Below are positions 27,795-34,980 of a stretch of DNA of 64,000 nucleotides, piece by piece (positions within the stretch are counted from its first letter, which is position 1; every line of letters begins with the position of its first letter). Under the pieces are notes generated by a model. It worked only from the letters and a program-made list of their open reading frames with translations, had not been told where the DNA came from and ran no database searches. This DNA is from a virus. A program made the position numbers and the translations under genes. Location: positions 1 through 64,000 of the IMG/VR virus record IMGVR_UViG_3300042559_002030; one strand, given 5' to 3'.

Positions 27795-28859
27795 TTAACA
27801 ACCAGGTCCGCGAACCAGGGATATTTCCACTTTGTCCAGCCGGTTTGCCGGCACAGAACCAAGATTGATCAATGTGCTGAATCTCTTGCTGGCCTGGCCG
27901 TTTATGGACACTTTGTTGTGGTCCAGCGTTACATAATACCAGGCCGCGTACTCGCGATAATCCAGTTCTTTGGCATAAAAGCACTGTTTGAACTGTTCAT
28001 TGCCGTTCACATCCATAATGGCCACACGAACGGTGGGCTGGCTTTGCACCATTTCTTTTCGTATCAATTCCTGTGCATTGCGATCATCAAAATATGCTGT
28101 GGTGGTGGATCCAAATCCACGCCGTTTAACAGTCACTTCCGAAGTCACATTGGTACAGCCGGGAAATCTACCGCAGTCGGGTCTTTGATTTATTGCAGCA
28201 ACAGCTTCGGCTATGCTGTCAATGTACAACTTGTTCCAGGACAGATGAAATGCCACTTCCAACTGTCCATTTCTGTTGGCATCGAAAAATACTCGAGTCG
28301 GTGCCAATTCAATATCAAACGCTCTGCGTGGATAGTCTGCTAGCACAGATTGCAACAATCGATCGCCGGACACTCGTTCTCGTTGCAGAGACTGTATCTG
28401 TGCGCTGATACGCCCACCGTCGATGGTGCCGGCTGTTTCAGATTGGTTCAACAATCTATTGGCCAACTTGCTGTGCTTGACCCATATTTTCATACTGACC
28501 TGAACTCTATTGCCCGCCTGCTGTTGTTTGACAATTTCAAATCGATCCACATAGCCCGAAGAGTAGGTGATGATCTCGTCCCGTACTATACGACTGTTGC
28601 GCACAGCAGTTTCGCTCACAATCACAGTGCCCACAGCATGTTCCACCGCCAGTGCAAATCCCTGTTGTCTTGCTTGATCCACAGTGGCGCCTTCGCCAAC
28701 AACTTCTACATAAAGAATTTTTTCTTGGCCTTCAGCCAGCCATCGAACTAACCCAATGCCCACAGTCCACGGCGTTGGTAAAAATATAGAAAGCACATCA
28801 GCATGAGCAGTTGTCAGCACTGTGGCAGTGCTGATGGCCAGCAGTAAACGCTTGAACAT
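27795..28859 (-). CDS. Secreted protein with FlgT N-terminal-like region
   Basis: 354 residues. Signal peptide MFKRLLLAISTATVLTTAHA, likely cleaved after AHA. Residues about 50-135 (VEVVGEGATVDQARQQGF, SSGYVDRFEIVKQQ) resemble the FlgT N-terminal domain, a periplasmic fold of the Vibrio flagellar H ring. The C-terminal half has two CFYAK/GPGC cysteines and no known domain. It follows the lipoprotein gene by one base. Export and pairing are well supported; the FlgT link is moderate. Confidence 0.6.
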   Translation of the reverse strand: MFKRLLLAISTATVLTTAHADVLSIFLPTPWTVGIGLVRWLAEGQEKILYVEVVGEGATVDQARQQGFALAVEHAVGTVIVSETAVRNSRIVRDEIITYSSGYVDRFEIVKQQQAGNRVQVSMKIWVKHSKLANRLLNQSETAGTIDGGRISAQIQSLQRERVSGDRLLQSVLADYPRRAFDIELAPTRVFFDANRNGQLEVAFHLSWNKLYIDSIAEAVAAINQRPDCGRFPGCTNVTSEVTVKRRGFGSTTTAYFDDRNAQELIRKEMVQSQPTVRVAIMDVNGNEQFKQCFYAKELDYREYAAWYYVTLDHNKVSINGQASKRFSTLINLGSVPANRLDKVEISLVRGPGC

Positions 28860-28860
28860 G

Positions 28861-29547
28861 TTACTGCATCATTGCAGAACGCACAGTGGGACGAACAGCA
28901 TTGCTCCGAGCGTCCCAGCGATAGACGGTCATTACAGTTTTGCCGCTGTTGATCACTTTACCTTCGACCAGGTACAGCCCGCCCAGGATACCCGAAGCTT
29001 TCACAGTGATTGTGTTGTTCACAGTGCTGGCAATTTTCAATGCGTCATTGCGTACAGCAGTGTTGGTTTCGTTGTTGTTGATACGATTGGGATTGACAGC
29101 CGTTTCAACTTCGGCAAACTCGTCAGTGGACTTGACCACATTGCTTACAAAGTTGTTTTTCTTGTTGTCTGTGGCCTGCTCCAGATTATGACTGATCATT
29201 TTGACCGAAGTGCTGCTGGTGATGTTTTCACGATTGATAAAATCGTTAAGACTTTTCTTGGCTTCGAGTTCGGCCACACGGAATGATTCTCGCACTGCGG
29301 ATGCACTGTTGCCCCAGACTGGAGCATATCCAGTGGCTTCAATGCTTTCAAGCTCACCTGTGATCAATTTATATTTGATACGCACTCCGATGCGGGTAAA
29401 GTCGTTCACTGCCACTTGTTCACTGATGGCAGTGGTAGCACTGGCACCGGGGTCTGCGCCGCTGCCGGGTTTGAGCGGATTGTTGCTGCATCCTGTGGTC
29501 ATCATAGCAGCAGCCAATGCCACAGCAGTTAAAATACGATGTTTCAT
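28861..29547 (-). CDS. LPP20-like outer-membrane lipoprotein
   Basis: 228 residues. MKHRILTAVALAAAMMTTGC is a lipoprotein signal with the Cys at 20. TGYAPVWGNSASAVRESF and the following helix (ELEAKKSLNDFI) resemble the LPP20/FlgP family, where Gly-x-Gly-type strands precede a helix rich in Ala/Lys. Ser/Asn after the Cys suggests outer-membrane sorting. AAGGGT precedes the ATG. Paired with the FlgT-like gene. Confidence 0.6.
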   Translation of the reverse strand: MKHRILTAVALAAAMMTTGCSNNPLKPGSGADPGASATTAISEQVAVNDFTRIGVRIKYKLITGELESIEATGYAPVWGNSASAVRESFRVAELEAKKSLNDFINRENITSSTSVKMISHNLEQATDNKKNNFVSNVVKSTDEFAEVETAVNPNRINNNETNTAVRNDALKIASTVNNTITVKASGILGGLYLVEGKVINSGKTVMTVYRWDARSNAVRPTVRSAMMQ

Positions 29548-29628
29548 TTCAATACCCTTAAATGTTGATGGTGTATTACCACTGAACTTGATTGGTCAAC
29601 CAGAATTGGTTTGTGTAAATCCAAAAAA

Positions 29629-29674
29629 ATCCAGCTCATGTATCTAGTGTACACGAACTGGATTAATTGGTCAA
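29629..29674 (-). promoter_or_regulatory. Overlapping terminator and promoter
   Basis: Hairpin of 14 pairs (29629-29663; arms contain ATCCAG / CTGGAT) followed by seven T ends the FkbM transcript. The same bases form a promoter: TTGACC (29669-29674), 17-bp spacer, TACACT (29646-29651). The 5' arm is the spacer, so only read-through RNA can fold the terminator; RNA starting here lacks that arm. A second weaker promoter (TTGACC, 15 bp, TAATAC, 29573-29599) lies closer to the lipoprotein gene. Confidence 0.7.
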
Positions 29675-29711
29675 GTGCAGGCAACCCAAATGGTCAATTG
29701 TGTTGCTGTTG

Positions 29712-30515
29712 TCACACTTGTTGCAGTCCTGTTGTGGAAATGTTGGCCAACCGTTCTTTGGGAGCAACCAACATGTTTTGGTAATCAACCAAATAAAAAG
29801 AATAATCGGTAAGGTCTGCCAGGGCTGCTTTGATTGGTTCAGTTCCGGTGATGAAATACTCAACCCAAATCCACGGACGATATTGTTTGATTGTGTTGAG
29901 AGCTCCGGTCAACGCTGGAACTTCGTATCCTTCAACATCCAATTTGAAGAAATCCAGTCTGGGCAAATGCATGTCATCAATGCTTACAATGTCAACCAAA
30001 CGGTCTGCCATCCAGCTGTCTTCAATGAGTTTGGTTTGATCGTTCAAAGACACTGTGCCAAAATCTTCTATGCGACTGTAATCCACTTTGGGCAAAGTGC
30101 CGATGCCGGGTTTGGCGCCAAGTCCACGGTTGTGTAGATACACATGATCGTATCCGTTCAAGGCCAAACTGCCACCCAAGGCATGGAACAATTGTCGTTG
30201 TGGTTCAAACGAAATGATCCTAATGCCGCGGCCCTGTGTTTTGTGGGCCACAGGCACAGTGAAGAATCCAATGTTGGCTCCACCATCCACAATCACTGCA
30301 TCATCGGACAGTGTGTTGATCAATGCAAAAATATTGGCCAACTCACTTTCGATGTGGGTACGGCCGGTCTTGACCAAGGCTTCGGCCTGGAACAAACAGG
30401 TTCTGGCCACAATAAATTTACCATACACACTGTCTAACACTACAAAATTATCTACAGACACATCGACTCCATTTGTTTGTTTGTGTACACTCAAGAAAAA
30501 ATCCAGTTCATGCAC
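29712..30515 (-). CDS. FkbM-family methyltransferase
   Basis: 267 residues. VIVDGGANIGFFTVPVAH is the SAM-binding motif I, IISFEPQ motif II, DFFKLDVEGYEVPALTGA the FkbM signature, and RPWIWVEY a later conserved block. FkbM enzymes O-methylate sugars or polyketides; in phages and bacteria they often modify glycans. The start is uncertain: GTG 30515 lies within the upstream hairpin and TTG 30494 is an alternative. Confidence 0.8.
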   Translation of the reverse strand: MHELDFFLSVHKQTNGVDVSVDNFVVLDSVYGKFIVARTCLFQAEALVKTGRTHIESELANIFALINTLSDDAVIVDGGANIGFFTVPVAHKTQGRGIRIISFEPQRQLFHALGGSLALNGYDHVYLHNRGLGAKPGIGTLPKVDYSRIEDFGTVSLNDQTKLIEDSWMADRLVDIVSIDDMHLPRLDFFKLDVEGYEVPALTGALNTIKQYRPWIWVEYFITGTEPIKAALADLTDYSFYLVDYQNMLVAPKERLANISTTGLQQV

Positions 30516-30546
30516 CTAGTGTACACGAACTGGATCCATTGGTCAA
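30501..30546 (-). promoter_or_regulatory. Overlapping terminator and promoter (second copy)
   Basis: 15-pair hairpin 30501-30535 with loop ACTAG and a T-run terminates the phasin-like gene. Promoter boxes TTGACC (30541-30546), 17-bp spacer, TACACT (30518-30523) share the 5' arm. Near-identical to 29629-29674 in boxes and arm. Confidence 0.7.
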
Positions 30547-30564
30547 GCGGTTTTGAACTGGATA

Positions 30565-30846
30565 TTACTTGGCTTTGGCTGTGCTTTGAGCAGAGTAGGC
30601 CTTCATGATACCTTCACCAAATTTGGAATAGTCAAACTTGGCAGCAGCCTGTGCAGCTTTGACTGTTTCAGCAGCAATTTCTTGTGCAGCATCAGTGGTT
30701 GCTTTGAATGCTTTTTTGGTGTAGTCAGCTTGACTGTCAACAAAATGATTCATTGACTCGGCAATGTGATTGTTTGTGATGAAAGTTTTGATCCAGGTTT
30801 TTTTGGCTGTTTGGACGGTGTCCACGAATGAGTCGGTTGTAAACAT
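30565..30846 (-). CDS. Phasin-like small helical protein
   Basis: 93 residues: FVDTVQTAKKTWIKTF, HFVDSQADYTKKAFKATTDA, then a long Ala/Lys helix. This resembles phasin-type proteins, which coat polyhydroxyalkanoate granules, and similar small proteins in T4-like phages. AGGAGAAAA precedes the ATG. Abundant low-complexity helix makes the family call moderate. Confidence 0.6.
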   Translation of the reverse strand: MFTTDSFVDTVQTAKKTWIKTFITNNHIAESMNHFVDSQADYTKKAFKATTDAAQEIAAETVKAAQAAAKFDYSKFGEGIMKAYSAQSTAKAK

Positions 30847-30915
30847 AATTTTCTCCTAATTTAAGCGAGTTTACTGAAAATAAGACCCGCCTTATTGCGG
30901 CATCCTATGGTTGTT

Positions 30916-30936
30916 ATTATAACACACTTATTTATG
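30916..30936 (-). promoter_or_regulatory. Extended -10 promoter with late-type motif
   Basis: TGT-TATAAT (30916-30921) is an extended -10 box with no -35 at 17 bp; just upstream, CATAAATA (30929-30936) differs by one base from the T4 late consensus. About 70 nt of leader with a short CCGC/GCGG hairpin follows before the phasin-like gene. Confidence 0.5.
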
Positions 30937-30999
30937 ATTTTTGTGCAACGCAGCAATTTTTGCTGATCTATCTCTTCAAAAAGTTCTAGTTAGGACAAA

Positions 31000-31056
31000 T
31001 TAGTTGGATGGTTGATTAAACCATGCTTCCCATTCTTCGTCAGTTACAGGCCACAT
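31000..31056 (-). CDS. 18-residue microprotein candidate
   Basis: ATG 31056 to TAA 31000: MWPVTDEEWEAWFNQPSN, rich in Trp and acidic residues. It follows the 33-residue membrane gene by one base. Very short; supported only by position and composition. Confidence 0.35.
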   Translation of the reverse strand: MWPVTDEEWEAWFNQPSN

Positions 31057-31057
31057 G

Positions 31058-31159
31058 TTACAATTTCCCAATCAAATGCAGAGTGTTGACTGTTACCAGT
31101 CCAAACGCAACAACAGCCACACTCAGCGCTACTGCCACATGAATGATGCTGTCTTTCAT
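31058..31159 (-). CDS. 33-residue membrane peptide
   Basis: ATG 31159 to TAA 31058, overlapping the upstream stop as ATGA. VAVALSVAVVAFGLVTV spans the membrane. Unknown. Confidence 0.5.
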   Translation of the reverse strand: MKDSIIHVAVALSVAVVAFGLVTVNTLHLIGKL

Positions 31160-31284
31160 GTATGTGCCTTTTCATATATTTCTCTAGCCTGTTTAATGTG
31201 TCCGCGGCGTGTCAGCCAAGCAGCGCGATTAGCAGAGCTGATTATGTCCGATAGATCATATATGATTTTAAAAAAATTTTTCAT
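31156..31284 (-). CDS. 42-residue small protein
   Basis: ATG 31284 to TGA 31156; TAATG overlap with the previous gene. MKNFFKIIYDLSDIISSANR then a basic helix (WLTRRGHIKQAREIY). AAAGGAAA in the upstream codons could be the ribosome site. Confidence 0.5.
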   Translation of the reverse strand: MKNFFKIIYDLSDIISSANRAAWLTRRGHIKQAREIYEKAHT

Positions 31285-31427
31285 TACCAATTTCCTTTGT
31301 GCTGATATACTCTCATCCAATGTTCAACATCGCCTGCATTTTTGGGATTCTTACTTGAAACGAACATTTCAATATCCGAAGGCCGATAGAAAACTTGTTG
31401 TAAGAGCTGTTTGATAGATTTTAACAT
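31284..31427 (-). CDS. 47-residue DUF3563-like small prot.
   Basis: ATG 31427 to TAA 31284: MLKSIKQLLQQVFYRPSDIE, then SKNPKNAGDVEHWMRVY. The pattern (short N-terminal helix, small loop, AxDVExWMR helix) resembles DUF3563-type proteins of Burkholderiales and other phage proteins. First of four tiny coupled genes. Confidence 0.55.
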   Translation of the reverse strand: MLKSIKQLLQQVFYRPSDIEMFVSSKNPKNAGDVEHWMRVYQHKGNW

Positions 31428-31445
31428 TGTGTGTTTTTCTTTCTC

Positions 31446-31488
31446 ATGGTTTCTACTGAGTTATTTAGTGTCTCTCAGTAGAAACCAT
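31446..31488. repeat. Perfect 15-bp inverted repeat between divergent genes
   Basis: ATGGTTTCTACTGAG and its exact complement are separated by 13 bases. No T-run follows on either strand, so it is not a terminator. It lies between the micro-genes (minus) and the basic protein (plus), as an operator or mRNA leader structure would. Confidence 0.75.
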
Positions 31489-31518
31489 TAGTATTCTTCA
31501 ACATTTTTTACACTTGTT

Positions 31519-31547
31519 TTGGCAGTTTGAGTAAATATGTTTAACAT
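31519..31547 (+). promoter_or_regulatory. Sigma70-like promoter
   Basis: TTGGCA, 17-bp spacer, TAACAT, 17 bp ahead of the 31565 ATG. Confidence 0.55.
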
Positions 31548-31564
31548 AACCAAAAGGAAACTTT

Positions 31565-31786
31565 ATGTCATTTTTATCAGCGATTAAGAACTTTTTTGTC
31601 ACCGCGCCAAAACAAGAACCAACAGTAGAATCAGCACCATACAAGATTCCAGAGCCGGCTGCAACTACTCCAATTCCATTGGTGGCGGAAGTTGCTCCTG
31701 CGGTGGTTGAAAAGAAAAAGCCGGCTGCAAAGAAACCGGCGGTGGCCAAGGCTGTTGCTCGCAAGCCACGAGCACCCAAAGTTTAA
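31565..31786 (+). CDS. Small protein with basic Ala/Lys/Pro tail
   Basis: 73 residues: helical start MSFLSAIKNFFVTAPKQE, Pro-rich linker, and a histone H1-like tail KKKPAAKKPAVAKAVARK. AAAGGAAAC precedes the ATG. Such tails bind DNA or acidic proteins. Overlaps the convergent membrane gene by 4 bp. Confidence 0.7.
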   Translation: MSFLSAIKNFFVTAPKQEPTVESAPYKIPEPAATTPIPLVAEVAPAVVEKKKPAAKKPAVAKAVARKPRAPKV

Positions 31787-32085
31787 TTCTGCAACAGGTA
31801 TCGGATCAAGCCGACACCATCGATCACAACCAGGAACACGGAATTGGCCATCAAGCCAAAACTCCGTCTGGTCCAACATGCCCAGGCGCTGGCAAAACAG
31901 CCTGCAATAAAAATCGTATACAGTGGCACCACTGGAATATTGGGCACTGTGGCTGCAAACATCACAGCAGAAACTACGCTGCAAGCCCAGGCAAATACTT
32001 CTGTACAAAAACGCACACGATTGCTGGCCCAGTCAGTACGAATATATTGACGCACACTGCCGACTGCTTTTGAAATAAAATTCAT
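31783..32085 (-). CDS. Conserved phage membrane protein
   Basis: 100 residues with three hydrophobic stretches (about 30-47, 50-70, 78-97) after a soluble start MNFISKAVGSVRQYIRTDW. I recognise this arrangement from other aquatic T4-like phages. TAATG overlap with uvdE, so it is co-translated with it. Function unknown. Confidence 0.65.
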   Translation of the reverse strand: MNFISKAVGSVRQYIRTDWASNRVRFCTEVFAWACSVVSAVMFAATVPNIPVVPLYTIFIAGCFASAWACWTRRSFGLMANSVFLVVIDGVGLIRYLLQN

Positions 32086-33116
32086 TATGCCAATCCCAAT
32101 TCAACAGCACGACGGTAAACTTGTTCACTGGACAAGTTTTTGCCTTTGGATTCGCACTGTATATCAAACTGATCCCAAAAGGTCAGAGCCCAATCAGTAA
32201 CAGGTTGATTCCAATAAAAATCACTGTGTGCTCGCATCTTTTGTTTTTTGTAGCCGGCCTCTAACAACACAGCATGATCCGGAATGATATCCGCAGCATG
32301 ATCCACCAGCACATCTTCACGACTCACACTGTAATGCAGTGCAGGTCTAACACCGCGCCAGCTGTCAACTATGCCTTTGACCCTATCGTCGGTGGCCTGG
32401 ATGTATTCTCCAGTACGGATCCAATGATGATGTATGTCCAGCACAAGAGCACAGTCTTTGGCCAGTTCAAGACTTGAGTCAACACCCCAGGCGTTTTCGT
32501 CGTTTTCGATTGTGATTGAACTTCTTGCTTCAGGCGACAGTCGTTTGAGTGCATCTCGAATACCAGCTGGTCCGCGTTTGCCTGAGATGTGTACATTGAT
32601 CTTAAAGTCCTGGAAGGTTCGGCCATAGCCCATCCAACGCACCATGTCTGCATGATATTCGAATTCTTCTATACTGCGTTCTACAATGCCAGGATTCTCA
32701 CTTGCCAACACGCAAAACTGTCCGGGATGAAAGCTGAGTCTAACATCCAGTCTACGAGCAGTTTCACCAATGGGTGCAAATATACGAGCCAGATGATCTT
32801 GTATCTCTGGTCGTTGCCACCAGGCCTTCCAACTGGGTTCAGTGTAGCCTTGCAACATTTCACTGCCTAACCGCACCATTCTGCGATTGGCCGGCAGTGT
32901 GGCCACACGCTCGATCATTCGCACAGCAGCAGCAGTGTTGTGATTCATGATGTCCCACTGGCGCTGTTCAGCTTCGGCAGGATGTTCGCGCAGCCAGCGC
33001 ATGGTGGTTGATCGGCCGTTGAGTTCACGGTCCACAGCATTGACTTTCATGCCGCCGCATTCGGACGGATCATTGAGCCATTTGCAACAGAAACCAATAC
33101 GCTTTAGTGTAGTCAT
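32085..33116 (-). CDS. uvdE: UV damage endonuclease (UvdE/UvsE family)
   Basis: 343 residues from ATG 33116. IGFCCKWL and NHNTAAAVRMIE open the TIM-barrel; LSFHPGQFCVLAS, INVHISGKRG, ITIENDE and VLDIHHHW carry the His/Glu/Asp residues that bind the three metals; ALHYSVS follows. UvdE nicks DNA 5' of UV photoproducts, an alternative to nucleotide excision. The ATG is 7 nt after the -10 box, so the mRNA appears leaderless. Useful to a phage of sunlit water. Confidence 0.9.
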   Translation of the reverse strand: MTTLKRIGFCCKWLNDPSECGGMKVNAVDRELNGRSTTMRWLREHPAEAEQRQWDIMNHNTAAAVRMIERVATLPANRRMVRLGSEMLQGYTEPSWKAWWQRPEIQDHLARIFAPIGETARRLDVRLSFHPGQFCVLASENPGIVERSIEEFEYHADMVRWMGYGRTFQDFKINVHISGKRGPAGIRDALKRLSPEARSSITIENDENAWGVDSSLELAKDCALVLDIHHHWIRTGEYIQATDDRVKGIVDSWRGVRPALHYSVSREDVLVDHAADIIPDHAVLLEAGYKKQKMRAHSDFYWNQPVTDWALTFWDQFDIQCESKGKNLSSEQVYRRAVELGLA

Positions 33117-33123
33117 ACAGAGT

Positions 33124-33152
33124 ATTGTACACTGATCATTGGACATTGTCAA
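33124..33152 (-). promoter_or_regulatory. Sigma70 promoter of uvdE, leaderless
   Basis: TTGACA, 17-bp spacer, TACAAT, then seven bases and ATG 33116. The TGA of the 33149-33706 gene lies in the -35 box. Confidence 0.8.
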
Positions 33153-33706
33153 GTGGACAGTAGTTCCATTACATTTTGTAGGGTATCTTGTGTCAAGTTA
33201 TCAAAATCAGCCAATTCGGGCATGACATCGCCTTCGTGGTCTACCAAAACCCATTGCACTTGGGGATTGTTTTGTACAGCGTCCACAACAAATTTACGAT
33301 AGTTGTTTGCTCTGTGTGCTATTAACCGATCACTGCTGATGGGCTTTTCGGTCCAATCAAATCCCATCAGTAACACAATATCGCTTTGGCCAGATACCAA
33401 TTGTATAGCAATCAGTTCATCTTGATTGTCTACTGCAAATGTAAACTGGCCACCAAACAACCGAACCGATCGAGGTCTATCCAATTCAGCATACATGGAC
33501 TCAGGAATATACATGTTGCACATTTCTTGCATGTTGCGTTTTAACAATTCGCGAGCTTTGCCGGCGTCATTGCACACCACATTGTCGGTGCTGCATCCAC
33601 GCCAGGTGCGCCAGCTGCCCCAAATGCTGGCAATGTCTTTGACAGCAGCAATGTCCACATCTGGTGCAATCACAGTGGCGTCGGCCACAACCCAGTTGAT
33701 TCTCAT
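33149..33706 (-). CDS. Conserved T4-like phage protein, unknown
   Basis: 185 residues from ATG 33706 (ATGA overlap). MRINWVVADATVIAPDVDIA, GSWRTWRGCSTDNVVC and the C-terminal VQWVLVDHEGDVM define a family that in related phages lies beside tail genes. Alpha/beta with alternating strands (IVLLMGFDW). Possibly a structural-assembly factor; not proven. Confidence 0.7.
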   Translation of the reverse strand: MRINWVVADATVIAPDVDIAAVKDIASIWGSWRTWRGCSTDNVVCNDAGKARELLKRNMQEMCNMYIPESMYAELDRPRSVRLFGGQFTFAVDNQDELIAIQLVSGQSDIVLLMGFDWTEKPISSDRLIAHRANNYRKFVVDAVQNNPQVQWVLVDHEGDVMPELADFDNLTQDTLQNVMELLST

Positions 33707-34980
33707 TCCGCTGCCCGAAGCACTTTCCAGTTGTGACCACCCAGGCATACCCAGGCAAATGCACTGTTGGGCACAGGATTCACATTGAACACAAGGTCGC
33801 CTTTGGTACCAGCGTAGCCAGGTACTGAGATACCGTGCCCAATCAGGTACTGTGCTACTCGCAATTTTTTAATGCTGGTGATGCCGTCAGTACCAATGGT
33901 AATGTGCGGAAGTTTATTGACGCCGATGTTCAAGGCTTGATCGCGGTTGGTTCCAAAATATGCTTCATGATTTTTATATTTGCCTGCGGAAATGCTGACT
34001 TCCTCGTCCCATAGATTCAGCGCAGCATCCGGTTGTTCTGTGTTGATGCCCACTCGTTTCTTTACCACTATCACTGTTTCATTCAAACTTGTTTCACCAT
34101 CCACTATCAAGTCCTGCAGTCGACCTACCTTGCGTAAACTGCTCTGTGTCACAGTTCTGGCCAGCTCGGCACCAGATACCAATGGATATCCATCAACTTT
34201 TACATTGGCAAAATCAATCCCATTGGCTTTAATTTCATCTGCTACCTGAGCAACCAGCCGGTGTTTCCAATCTTGATCCAGCTGGGTCAATGTCTTGGCA
34301 CTGATGTCGGCAGCCAAGGCATTCCAACTGTGGTTGTCTGTGTTGATAGAACCTGTTACTGCCAGATCTTTTACTGTGACAGATTCTACAAAATTTGCAG
34401 ACCGAGCAGTCAATGTATTTTCAATCACAGTGGCATCGTCCATAATGGTCAACTGACACGCAGTTGCTTTGTCATCTATGCCAGTGCTTGAAAAACTTTC
34501 TAGCAATTCACGCTTGAACACAGCCATGTTTTCATCCACACGCTGATGAATAATAGTGGCAATATCAATTGACCCAATGGTCATCACTGTTCGACGAACA
34601 ACTGCCTGGTTAACTAATTTTTCAATTTTTTCTAACCATGCTGGGTCTTTGAACAGTTCTATCACAGTTAATTGTGTTAGATTTTCTACTCCTTTATCCA
34701 CTGTGGTTTGTATGAGATCGTTGTCAACAAATGCAGATACTCCAGGTATGTGCCCATTGGCAAATAACTCACCCACACTTGCCTTGACAGCTTCGATGAT
34801 TTCGGGCATTGCAGTTGAATTAGCAAACTTGGAAAGTATACGATCTTGAGTGTATTTTAATATTTTTTCTTCAATTGGCTGAGCCCATTCGTTGGATGTG
34901 AGTACGCCCGACACATGACTGCCAACAGTTTCAGCAATCTGTCGTTCTATCATTCGTTTTAGTACTTCAGTGTCAATCAT
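33703..34980 (-). CDS. Tail fibre/baseplate structural protein
   Basis: 425 residues from ATG 34980 (CGGAGAAAAC ahead). The N-terminal two-thirds is helical/coiled with repeated Ile/Val/Thr segments. The C-terminal QYLIGHGISVPGYAGTKGD and FAWVCLGGHNWKVL are a conserved fibre tip motif in marine T4-like phages. Probably a virion component contacting the host surface. Overlaps the amidinotransferase by 8 nt. Confidence 0.7.
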   Translation of the reverse strand: MIDTEVLKRMIERQIAETVGSHVSGVLTSNEWAQPIEEKILKYTQDRILSKFANSTAMPEIIEAVKASVGELFANGHIPGVSAFVDNDLIQTTVDKGVENLTQLTVIELFKDPAWLEKIEKLVNQAVVRRTVMTIGSIDIATIIHQRVDENMAVFKRELLESFSSTGIDDKATACQLTIMDDATVIENTLTARSANFVESVTVKDLAVTGSINTDNHSWNALAADISAKTLTQLDQDWKHRLVAQVADEIKANGIDFANVKVDGYPLVSGAELARTVTQSSLRKVGRLQDLIVDGETSLNETVIVVKKRVGINTEQPDAALNLWDEEVSISAGKYKNHEAYFGTNRDQALNIGVNKLPHITIGTDGITSIKKLRVAQYLIGHGISVPGYAGTKGDLVFNVNPVPNSAFAWVCLGGHNWKVLRAAE

